Source: Methylobacterium terricola
GTDB taxonomy: Bacteria > Pseudomonadota > Alphaproteobacteria > Rhizobiales > Beijerinckiaceae
Reading direction: 5' to 3'
DNA length: 64,000 nucleotides
Assembly (NCBI RefSeq): GCF_006151805.1
Contig: NZ_VDDA01000007.1
Coordinates: forward strand, 1-64,000
This document shows positions 42,823 to 50,285 of this stretch, in pieces. The notes beneath the pieces are model-generated. The model searched no databases, was not told the origin of the DNA, and worked only from the letters and a program-made list of their open reading frames with translations. Within the stretch, counting starts at the first letter, position 1; every line of letters starts with the position of its first letter. A program made the translations under genes and the position numbers.

Positions 42823-44934
42823 GTGAACAAGGGGCATGACGCCCCAGGGGGCCCCGGAAGGCGGCTCCCTCGGGGTGCCCAGAGGCGCGAGGCGCCGTCG
42901 GAGACGCGTGTGGTGTCGGATCGGATCGTGATCGCCTGTTCCTGCGAGGGCAGCATGCCCCTCGATGCGGCGGCGATCGGCAGGGCCTGCGGTGGTCGGC
43001 TGGAGACGGGCGATCAGCTCTGCGGCCGCGAGCTGGAACGCGTGCGGTCGGCGATGGCCTCGGGCAACCCCGTCACCGTGTCCTGCACCCTCAAGGCGCC
43101 GCTGTTTCGCGAGGTGGCCGAGGAGCTTGGTGCCGAGGACCGCGTCGCCTTCGCCAATATCCGCGAGACCGCCGGCTGGTCGGTGCAGGGAGGCGATGCC
43201 GGCCCCAAGATGGCGGCCCTGCTCGCCGCGGCGGCCGAGCCGATGCCGGCCCCGGCGAGCGTGAGCTTCGAGAGCCAGGGCGTCGCCCTGGTCTATGGCC
43301 GCGACGAGGTCGCGATCGAGGCCGGCCGGCGCCTCGCCGACCATCTCGACGTCACGGTGCTGCTCTCCCGCCCCGGCGAGGTCGCGCCGCCGCGCTCCGG
43401 CGAGATCCCGGTGCTGAAGGGCACCGTGCGGGCCGCGACCGGCCATCTCGGCGCCTTCTCGTTGCGGATCGACGACACCGCCCTGCCGCTGCCCTCGTCG
43501 CGCCGGACCCTCGAATTCGGACCGTCGCGGGACGGGGCGACCTCGACCTGCGACATCGTCGTCGATCTGACCGGCGGCGTGCCGCTCTTCCCAGGCCACG
43601 AGCTGCGCAGCGGTTATCTCCGCGCCGATCCGCGCGATCCGGCAGCGGTCGAGCGGGCGCTGTTCGAGGCCTCCCACCTCGTCGGCACCTTCGACAAGAC
43701 CAAGTTCGTCGATTTCCACGCCGAGCTCTGCGCCCATTCGCGCTCGCGCATCACCGGATGCACCCGCTGCCTCGAGGTCTGCCCGACGGGCGCCATCGCG
43801 CCGGCCGGCGACCACGTCGCGATCGACCCGCATGTCTGCGCCGGCTGCGGCTCCTGCGCCTCGGTCTGCCCGACGGGCGCGGCGGCCTACGCCCTGCCGC
43901 CGGCCGACGCGCTGCTGCGCCGCCTGCGCCGGCTGCTCACCGCCTACGCGAAGGCCGGCGGCACCGCGCCCGTGCTGCTGATCCACGACGAGGCGCACGG
44001 CGCCCCGCTGATCGACGCGCTTGCCCGATTCGGCGACGGGCTGCCCGCCGACGTGCTGCCGCTCGCGGTCAACGAGGTGACGCAGGTCGGCCCCGAGGCG
44101 ATCGCGGCGGCCTTCGCCTACGGCGCCGGTGCGGTGCGGTTCCTGGTCCGGGCCCGGCCGAAGCACGACGTCGCACCGCTCGCCCGCAACGCCGCCCGCC
44201 TCGGAACGGTGGCGGAGGCCCTCGGCTACGGGGCCGATGGGGTGTCGCTGATCGAGACCGACGATCCGGACGCCCTCGGCCAGACCCTGGCGGAGTCCGC
44301 CCGCGGCACGCCGGCCCCGACCCCGTCGGGCTTCATGCCGGACGGCGACGTACGCGGCGTGCTGCGCTTCGCGGTCTCGGAGATGCACCATGCGGCGCCG
44401 CAGCCGGTCGACCGGGTGCCGCTCGATGCCGGGGCGCCCTTCGGCGGGCTCGATTTCAAGACCGAGGCCTGCACCCTCTGCCACGCCTGCGTCGGCGCCT
44501 GCCCGACCGGGGCGCTCGCCGACGACCCCGACCGCCCGCGCCTGACCTTCGCCGAGAGCGCCTGCGTGCAATGCGGCCTGTGCGCCGCGACCTGCCCGGA
44601 GGACGTGATCGGCCTCGTGCCGCAGCTCGACTTCGCCGCGTGGGCGGCGCCACGCCGGGTGCTGAAGGAGGAGGAGCCGTTCGCGTGCATCGCCTGCGGC
44701 AAGGCCTTCGGCACCCGCAGCACCATCGAGCGGGTGATCGGCCGCCTGCAGGACCGCCACTGGATGTTCGCGGGCCAGGCCGGCGAGCAGCGGATCAAGG
44801 CCCTGATGATGTGCGACACCTGCCGGGTCTCGCACGTCCTCACCCAGGGCTTCGACCCGCACGCGGCGGAGGAGAACCGGCCGAAGACCTCGGAGGACTA
44901 TATCCGGGCGCGGCAGGGAACGCCGCAGGGGTGA
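42823..44934 (+). CDS. Polyferredoxin-like 4Fe-4S protein associated with formate dehydrogenase
   Basis: 703 aa from the ATG at 42823; a GTG at 42913 (start VSDRIVIACSCEGSM) is perhaps more likely, since the first 30 residues are not conserved-looking. Two pairs of ferredoxin motifs are visible: CTRCLEVCPTG (~312) with CAGCGSCASVCPTG (~338), and CTLCHACVGACPTG (~549) with CVQCGLCAATCPED (~581). Further Cys pairs are in FACIACGKAFG and CDTCRVSH. The middle segment is Rossmann-like. It is divergently transcribed from the operon and is probably a cytosolic electron carrier for cofactor maturation or a reductase partner. Confidence 0.85.
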   Translation: MNKGHDAPGGPGRRLPRGAQRREAPSETRVVSDRIVIACSCEGSMPLDAAAIGRACGGRLETGDQLCGRELERVRSAMASGNPVTVSCTLKAPLFREVAEELGAEDRVAFANIRETAGWSVQGGDAGPKMAALLAAAAEPMPAPASVSFESQGVALVYGRDEVAIEAGRRLADHLDVTVLLSRPGEVAPPRSGEIPVLKGTVRAATGHLGAFSLRIDDTALPLPSSRRTLEFGPSRDGATSTCDIVVDLTGGVPLFPGHELRSGYLRADPRDPAAVERALFEASHLVGTFDKTKFVDFHAELCAHSRSRITGCTRCLEVCPTGAIAPAGDHVAIDPHVCAGCGSCASVCPTGAAAYALPPADALLRRLRRLLTAYAKAGGTAPVLLIHDEAHGAPLIDALARFGDGLPADVLPLAVNEVTQVGPEAIAAAFAYGAGAVRFLVRARPKHDVAPLARNAARLGTVAEALGYGADGVSLIETDDPDALGQTLAESARGTPAPTPSGFMPDGDVRGVLRFAVSEMHHAAPQPVDRVPLDAGAPFGGLDFKTEACTLCHACVGACPTGALADDPDRPRLTFAESACVQCGLCAATCPEDVIGLVPQLDFAAWAAPRRVLKEEEPFACIACGKAFGTRSTIERVIGRLQDRHWMFAGQAGEQRIKALMMCDTCRVSHVLTQGFDPHAAEENRPKTSEDYIRARQGTPQG

Positions 44935-44937
44935 GGG

Positions 44938-45402
44938 TCACGCCCTGATCTCGCCGGCGATCTGGTACAGGTCGCCGATGACGGTCGGGACGTCGATCCC
45001 GGTCGCCAGGGTCGCGCCATGGGCGATGCCGTTGCGCCAGCCGTCGTAGCGGATCGTCCGGCGACAGGCATCGGAGTCGACGTTGAGCCGGTCGAGCACC
45101 AGGGCGGCCCGGTCCTCGAACTTCGCCCACATGTTCTCCGGGTCGTGAGCGTCCCAGGCACGGCGGTCCTCCCAGCGGATGCTGCTGCGGCGGGCGCGGA
45201 CCGCCCATTCGGCGACCCGGTTGATCTCGGCTTCGAGCTGGCCCCAGATGAGGATGAAGTAGGTGGAATCGTTGATCTGCCGCTTCTGCGCGACGCGCTC
45301 GATGAGCGCGGCGTCCGCAGCGTCCCGCGCCTGCGCGGCTTGCGCATCGAGGGCGGTGGCGATTTCCGAATAGACGGCGGTGATGGCCGCCAGATGCTTC
45401 AC
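44938..45402 (-). CDS. HEPN-like protein (R-x4-H motif), downstream member of a two-gene unit
   Basis: 154 aa from a GTG at 45402, 11 bp after the stop of its partner. It is all-helical with a heptad-like middle (INDSTYFILIWGQLEAEINRVAEWAVRA). Near the C-terminus GWRNGIAHG holds Arg123 and His128, the R-x4-H form of the HEPN RNase motif. HEPN proteins act as metal-independent RNases in toxin-antitoxin, abortive-infection and CRISPR systems. No nucleotidyltransferase or helicase partner with known antitoxin motifs is seen. It is convergent with the 4Fe-4S gene, with only 3 bp between stops. Confidence 0.65.
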   Translation of the reverse strand: MKHLAAITAVYSEIATALDAQAAQARDAADAALIERVAQKRQINDSTYFILIWGQLEAEINRVAEWAVRARRSSIRWEDRRAWDAHDPENMWAKFEDRAALVLDRLNVDSDACRRTIRYDGWRNGIAHGATLATGIDVPTVIGDLYQIAGEIRA

Positions 45403-45413
45403 GGCAAAGGCCC

Positions 45414-45854
45414 TTACTGGATGGCCCTGGCGAGCGACGCGCGAGACAACGGCTCGACGGCGAGACGATCCAGGCCAGGGGCGATGGTCCAGCGCGGCGG
45501 CGCGAAGATGCCGGCCTTGTCGAGGATCACGAAGCGGTTCTGGCCGGCGGACAGGTCGATCCGGCCGTTCACGCCGATGATCCACAAACCTCCGGGAGCG
45601 AAGGCGGCGACCTCCGTATCCGCCTCGACGAGGCGCAGGACTGGCAGCCGGACCGGCGGCACGCCGTAGGCGCGCATCACCGGCTCGTCCATGACGGTCG
45701 TGCCGTCCCAATCGACGCCGAGATGCGGGAACCACTCCGCGATCTCGCGATAGAGGTCGTCGATCCGCCTCCGCCAATCATCGATCCGCGCGCGCAGATG
45801 CGCCGCGTCGAGGACGGTCCCGTCTTCTGACAGCTCTTCGATGACGCTCAGCAT
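45414..45854 (-). CDS. Unknown protein, upstream partner of the HEPN-like gene
   Basis: 146 aa, soluble. An N-terminal helical region (IDDWRRRIDDLYREIAEWF) is followed by a beta-rich half (FAPGGLWIIGVNGRIDL, FVILDKAGIFAPPRWTIAP). No MNT nucleotidyltransferase signature (G-S-x10-D-x-D) is present. Tight spacing to the HEPN-like gene suggests a functional pair, perhaps antitoxin plus toxin. Codon use matches the rest of the window. No family is recognised. Confidence 0.6.
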   Translation of the reverse strand: MLSVIEELSEDGTVLDAAHLRARIDDWRRRIDDLYREIAEWFPHLGVDWDGTTVMDEPVMRAYGVPPVRLPVLRLVEADTEVAAFAPGGLWIIGVNGRIDLSAGQNRFVILDKAGIFAPPRWTIAPGLDRLAVEPLSRASLARAIQ

Positions 45855-45930
45855 GACGATCTCCGCGGCTCAGTGTTCCGCCCGCCCGGTCCCCCGTCAA
45901 TGCTCGTGGTGACGCGACGGCAGGAGCGTC

Positions 45931-47205
45931 TCACCGCGTCGCCTGCTCCAGGAACCGCACCAGCGCCGCCCGGTCCTCGGCCGCGGTGACGGTCTGCTCC
46001 GGCATCTTGGTGCCGGGGGTGAAGCGGGCGGGGCCGATCTCGAACAGCCGGGCGATGGTCTCGGCGTTCCAGACGATGTCGAGCTGCCGGAAGGCGGCGG
46101 AGTAGGGATAGTCCGGGACCGTCGCGATGCGGCGGCCGAACACGCCGTGGAGGGTCGGGCCGGCGCGGTTGCCGCCATCGGGCGTCAGGGTGTGGCAGGC
46201 CTCGCAGGCGCGGAAGACCTGGGCGCCGCGGTCGCCGGCGAAGGCCGCGAGCGGGTCGGCCGGGCGGTTCATCGCCAGCGGCCCGATCGGCTCGCCGGTG
46301 GCGAGGTCCCAGCGCCGCACCAGCCGGTCGCCGCCGCCGGTGATAAGCTCGTCGGCGCCGCGGAACGCGAGCGACCAGACCGGCAGGCCGGGCCCGACCA
46401 GGGTGAGCCGCACCCGTGCCCCGGCCCGGTCGACCACCGCCACCGCACCGCCGACCGTGGCGGCGGCGATCCCACGCCCGTCGGGGGACAGCGCCAGCGC
46501 CACCACCGGGCGCGGGCCGATCTCCAGGCTGGCCCGGACGGTCCCGTCCGGCCGCAGCAGGCGGAGATGGCCGTCGGCGCCGGCGGCCGCGATCTCGCCG
46601 TCGGGGGCGACCGCCACGGCGTTGACCGGCGCTTCGGTCTGGACCGTCACCGGCGGTCCCGTCTCGGGCCAGATCCGCACGGTCGCGTCGTAGCCGGCCG
46701 TCACCAGCCGCCCGTCGGGCAGGAACGCCACGCCGTTGACCGGGCCGCGATGGCCCTCCCGCACCACCGGCGCGGTCCCGTCGAGGGGCGTGACCCGGGC
46801 GGTGCCGTCCCAGGACGACGAGGCGACGCTTCGCCCGTCCGGCGCCACGGCGAGGCCGGAGACCGGGCCGGCATGCAGGCCGAGGAGGCGCTCCGGCGCA
46901 GCGCCGTCGCGCCACAGGGCGATGCGGCCGTCCTCGCCCCCGGTGAGGAGCCCGCCATCGGGCAGGAGCGCCACCGCGTTCACCGCACCATCATGGATCC
47001 GCAGGATCCGCAACGCCGCCCCGTCCTCGACCGACCACAGGATCGCCGAGGCGTCGAAGCTGCCCGAGAGCGCCTTCCGGCCGTCCGGCGTCACGACGAG
47101 TGCCCGCACCGGCCCGCCATGGCCGCGCATCGGCACCTCGGCACGGACGGCGAGGGGCAGGGTGGCCGCGAGGACGACGAGGGCGAGGCGGAGGCGAGCA
47201 CGCAT
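45931..47205 (-). CDS. WD40 beta-propeller fused to a class I cytochrome c domain
   Basis: 424 aa from the ATG at 47205, which gives a clean signal peptide (residues 1-22); two upstream starts are possible. Residues ~25-320 are seven WD40-type blades (for example ILWSVEDG, RIALWRDG, TVRIWPETG, RRWDLATG). The C-terminal ~95 residues form a cytochrome c: CEACH at 334-338, then TLHGVFGRRIATVPDYPYSAAF, with a Met ligand at ~401 (GTKMPEQ). The protein is periplasmic. It is divergent from the zinc GTPase gene. The fusion implies redox-linked protein interaction; its partners are unknown. Confidence 0.88.
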   Translation of the reverse strand: MRARLRLALVVLAATLPLAVRAEVPMRGHGGPVRALVVTPDGRKALSGSFDASAILWSVEDGAALRILRIHDGAVNAVALLPDGGLLTGGEDGRIALWRDGAAPERLLGLHAGPVSGLAVAPDGRSVASSSWDGTARVTPLDGTAPVVREGHRGPVNGVAFLPDGRLVTAGYDATVRIWPETGPPVTVQTEAPVNAVAVAPDGEIAAAGADGHLRLLRPDGTVRASLEIGPRPVVALALSPDGRGIAAATVGGAVAVVDRAGARVRLTLVGPGLPVWSLAFRGADELITGGGDRLVRRWDLATGEPIGPLAMNRPADPLAAFAGDRGAQVFRACEACHTLTPDGGNRAGPTLHGVFGRRIATVPDYPYSAAFRQLDIVWNAETIARLFEIGPARFTPGTKMPEQTVTAAEDRAALVRFLEQATR

Positions 47206-47310
47206 GCGGCGAACGGGTCCCGAGGAAGCCATGGGCTGTACCGCCCGGCCCCCGCGGACGGGAAGGGGAAGCGATGACACGGGGGGGCGGCGCCTTGACA
47301 AGAATGGCAA

Positions 47311-47325
47311 TGTTATATTGTTACA
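47311..47325 (+). promoter_or_regulatory. Zur-like operator in the zigA promoter
   Basis: Imperfect AT-rich dyad TGTTATATTGTTACA, unlike the surrounding GC-rich DNA. It resembles alphaproteobacterial Zur boxes (TGTTATA...TATAACA). A TTGACA at 47295-47300 could serve as the -35 element. It lies 16 bp before the start codon, a position suited to repression when zinc is sufficient. Confidence 0.5.
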
Positions 47326-47340
47326 AATGCGGAGGTGCCC

Positions 47341-48585
47341 ATGCTCGATTCACGCCCATCCCCCTCGCTCCGGTCCGACACCCTTCCCCGCGATCCCCGC
47401 CTGCCGGTCACGGTCCTGTCCGGCTTCCTCGGTGCCGGGAAGACCACGCTCCTCAACCACGTGCTCGCCAACCGGGACCACCGCCGCGTCGCCGTCATCG
47501 TCAACGACATGAGCGAGGTGAACATCGATGCCGACCTGGTGCGGGCCGGCGGCGCCGACCTGTCGCGGACCGACGAGCGGCTGGTCGAGCTGACCAACGG
47601 GTGCATCTGCTGCACCCTGCGCGACGACCTGATGCACGAGGTGCGGCGCCTCGCCGGGGAGGGGCGCTTCGATGCGCTCCTGATCGAGGGCACGGGCATC
47701 GCCGAGCCGCTGCCCGTCGCCTCCACCTTCTCGTTCCGCGGCGAGGACGGCCGCTCGCTGTCGGACGTCGCCCGTCTCGACACGATGGTGACGGTGGTCG
47801 ACGCGGTGAACCTGCTGCGCGATTACGGCTCGCAGGATTTCCTGCGCGACCGCGGCGAGACGGCCGGGGACGAGGACACCCGCACCCTGGTCGATCTCCT
47901 GGTCGAGCAGATCGAGTTCGCCGACGTGGTGGTGATCAACAAGGCCGGCGACGTCTCGCCCGGCCAGCGCGACCTCGTGCGCGCGGTCGTGCGCGGCCTC
48001 AACGGCGACGCCAGGATCGTCGAGGCGGAGTTCGGCCGGGTGCCGCTCGGCACCGTTCTCGAGACCGGGCTGTTCAGCGAGGAGCGGGCCCAGACCCACC
48101 CGCTCTGGTACCGGGAGCTCTACGGCGCCGCCGAGCACGTGCCGGAGACGGAGGAATACGGCGTCGCCTCCTTCGTCTACCGGGCCCGCCGGCCGTTCCA
48201 CCCGGCCCGCTTCGACGCCTTCACCAAGGAGACCTGGCCGGGGCTGATCCGCGCCAAGGGCCATTTCTGGCTCGCGACCCGTCCGGACTGGGTCGGCGAG
48301 TTCTCGCTCGCCGGGGCGACCGCCCGGGTGACGCCGCTCGGCCGCTGGTGGGCGGCGGTGCCGCGGGCGCGCTGGCCGGAGCATCCGGAATGGCGCGAGG
48401 TGCTCGCCCGGCACTGGAGCGAGAGCTGGGGCGACCGGCGCCAGGAACTCGTCTTCATCGGCACCGAATTCGACGAGGCGGCGATCCGGCGCGCCCTCGA
48501 TGCCTGCCTGGTCGGCGGCGAGGACGGGCCGGTCAGGGCGGACCGGAGCCTGCCGGATCCGTTCCCGGCCTGGGGGGCGGCCTGA
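47341..48585 (+). CDS. zigA: CobW/COG0523 zinc metallochaperone GTPase (ZigA-like)
   Basis: G3E GTPase of 414 aa from the ATG at 47341 (RBS GGAGG five bases before; a GTG at 47335 overlaps the RBS and is less likely). Walker [10 protein letters not shown] is at residues 28-36, the metal-binding CICC (Cys88, Cys90, Cys91) and the guanine-recognition VVINKAG follow; a CobW C-terminal domain ends the protein. ZigA proteins hand zinc to apo-enzymes under zinc starvation and are Zur-regulated, consistent with the operator upstream. It precedes a small Cys-containing protein. Confidence 0.9.
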   Translation: MLDSRPSPSLRSDTLPRDPRLPVTVLSGFLGAGKTTLLNHVLANRDHRRVAVIVNDMSEVNIDADLVRAGGADLSRTDERLVELTNGCICCTLRDDLMHEVRRLAGEGRFDALLIEGTGIAEPLPVASTFSFRGEDGRSLSDVARLDTMVTVVDAVNLLRDYGSQDFLRDRGETAGDEDTRTLVDLLVEQIEFADVVVINKAGDVSPGQRDLVRAVVRGLNGDARIVEAEFGRVPLGTVLETGLFSEERAQTHPLWYRELYGAAEHVPETEEYGVASFVYRARRPFHPARFDAFTKETWPGLIRAKGHFWLATRPDWVGEFSLAGATARVTPLGRWWAAVPRARWPEHPEWREVLARHWSESWGDRRQELVFIGTEFDEAAIRRALDACLVGGEDGPVRADRSLPDPFPAWGAA

Positions 48586-48588
48586 TCC

Positions 48589-48933
48589 ATGTTCCCGAGC
48601 CTGAAAGCCCTCCGCCTGCGGGTTCGGGAACAGGCTCCGGCGCGCCAGGCGCTCGCGGCCCGGGCGCGCCGGGTCCTGGCCCTTGCGGAGGCGGACGCGC
48701 TGTCGGTCACCGAGATCGCCTGCACCGATCCCGGCTGCCCGGACACCGAGACGGTCATCCTGGTGATGCGCGCTCGGGTGCCGACCCGGGCGCTCAAGAT
48801 CGGGAAGCCGATCGAGGCCGTCACCGATGCCGACGTTCTCGACGCCGAGCGGGAGGCGGAGAAGGGCGGCCACGGGGGAGGAGACCTCCCGTCGAGCCGG
48901 CGTCGGGTCGAGGGCTTGCGCCATCCGCGCTAG
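48589..48933 (+). CDS. Small protein with a C-x4-C motif, downstream of zigA
   Basis: 114 aa, cytosolic, starting 3 bp after the zigA stop. The core ALSVTEIACTDPGCPDTETVILVM contains a conserved-looking C-x4-C with nearby acidic residues, a possible metal site. A helical N-terminus precedes it and a Gly/Arg-rich tail follows. The same core is familiar to me from unnamed proteins encoded beside COG0523 GTPases. Zinc handling is inferred from context only. Confidence 0.65.
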   Translation: MFPSLKALRLRVREQAPARQALAARARRVLALAEADALSVTEIACTDPGCPDTETVILVMRARVPTRALKIGKPIEAVTDADVLDAEREAEKGGHGGGDLPSSRRRVEGLRHPR

Positions 48934-49163
48934 GGACCCGGGCAGCGAAGGGGGGTTATCGCGCGTCCCTCGCTCCCCGGCCGTGCCGAGCCGGCCGGGC
49001 CGAGCGACGGGTGGGGCCCCGACCTCCCGCGACATTTTCTCCCCCGAGGTCGCGGCCCAGCGCCGAAACCTTGATCCCGGCCGGGGCTTGCCGCATCGGC
49101 TCACCCTCCGTCCCGGGATCAGAAAAGCCGCATGGCCTCGTCACTTCCCCCGGGTGCCCGCCG

Positions 49164-50285
49164 GTGATTCCGCGGGCGCCCACGACCGCGCTGATGCCCG
49201 TCGCCGAGGCGGCGGCGGCGCTCGCCCGCCTGGCGCGTCCGGTGGCAGCCGTCATGGCGGGCCTGACCGAGGCCGTGGGCGGGGTGGCGGCGCAGGATGT
49301 GGCGGTCGCGGCCGGCCTGCCCCGCGACCGCACCGCCCTGCGGGACGGCTGGGCAATGCGCGCGGATTCCGTCGTCGGCGCCTCGCCCTACGCGCCGGTG
49401 CGGCTGGCGCGGCCCCCGGCCTGGGTCGAGGCCGGCGACCCGCTTCCTCCCGGCACCGACGCGCTTCTGCCCCCCGAGGCGATCGGGGCCGACCCGTTGG
49501 AGATCGAGGCCGAGGTTGCTGCCGGGGAGGGCACCCGCGCCCCGGGCACCGAGCTGCCGGCGGGCATCCGCCTGGTCGCGGCAGGCGAGCGGCTGAGCGC
49601 GCTCCATGCCCTCGCCCTCGCGGCGGCCGGCATCGACCGCGTGCCGGTGCGCCGCCCGCATCTGCGCCTCGTCGGCACCGGACCCGACGCCCTGACCCCG
49701 GTCCTCCAGGCCTGGATCGTCGCCCGCGGCGGCACCGCCGAGATCGGCCGGGCGCCGGAGGGGGCCGGCGGCGCCGGAGCGGAGGCACTGGCGGCGGCCT
49801 TGGCGGACGCCCTGGCGCGGCCGGGCGCCGATGCCGTGGTGGTGATCGGCGGCACAGGGCCCGGCCGGCGCGACGCCAGCGCCGAGGCCCTGGCCCGCGC
49901 CGGGCGCCTCGAGGCCCACGGCGTCGCCTTGCGCCCCGGCGAGAGCGCCGGCTTCGGCGCGGCGGGGGACCGGCCGGTGCTGCTGCTGCCGGGGCGGCCG
50001 GATGCGGGTCTGGCCGCCTGGCTCGCCCTCGGCCGGCCGCTGCTGGCGGCGCTCGCCGGCGCCGCGGCGGACCCGCCGCACGTCGTTTCGCTGACCCGCA
50101 AGGTCGCCTCCGTCATCGGCCTCACCGAAGTGGTGTTCCTGCGCCGCGTCGCGGCGGGGGCCGAGCCCCTCGGCGGGGCCGAGATCCCGCTCCACCGGCT
50201 GGCCTTCGCCGATTCCGCCCTGCTGGTGCCGCCGGCCCATGAGGGTTATCCCGCCGGCACCCCCGTCGAGGTGCTGCCGCTGTGA
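49164..50285 (+). CDS. Divergent MoeA-like molybdopterin-binding protein
   Basis: 373 aa from a GTG at 49164 (an in-frame ATG is 10 codons later). It follows the MoeA domain plan: DRTALRDGWAMR corresponds to the MoeA motif D-x-S-x-x-D-G-Y-A, and the later GGTGPGRRDASAE aligns with the TSGGVSTG-D motif of the molybdopterin-binding domain. The STGDE and D-S-N motifs seen in the two other MoeA-like proteins here are missing, so catalytic competence is doubtful. It overlaps the next gene by 4 bp. Confidence 0.78.
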   Translation: MIPRAPTTALMPVAEAAAALARLARPVAAVMAGLTEAVGGVAAQDVAVAAGLPRDRTALRDGWAMRADSVVGASPYAPVRLARPPAWVEAGDPLPPGTDALLPPEAIGADPLEIEAEVAAGEGTRAPGTELPAGIRLVAAGERLSALHALALAAAGIDRVPVRRPHLRLVGTGPDALTPVLQAWIVARGGTAEIGRAPEGAGGAGAEALAAALADALARPGADAVVVIGGTGPGRRDASAEALARAGRLEAHGVALRPGESAGFGAAGDRPVLLLPGRPDAGLAAWLALGRPLLAALAGAAADPPHVVSLTRKVASVIGLTEVVFLRRVAAGAEPLGGAEIPLHRLAFADSALLVPPAHEGYPAGTPVEVLPL

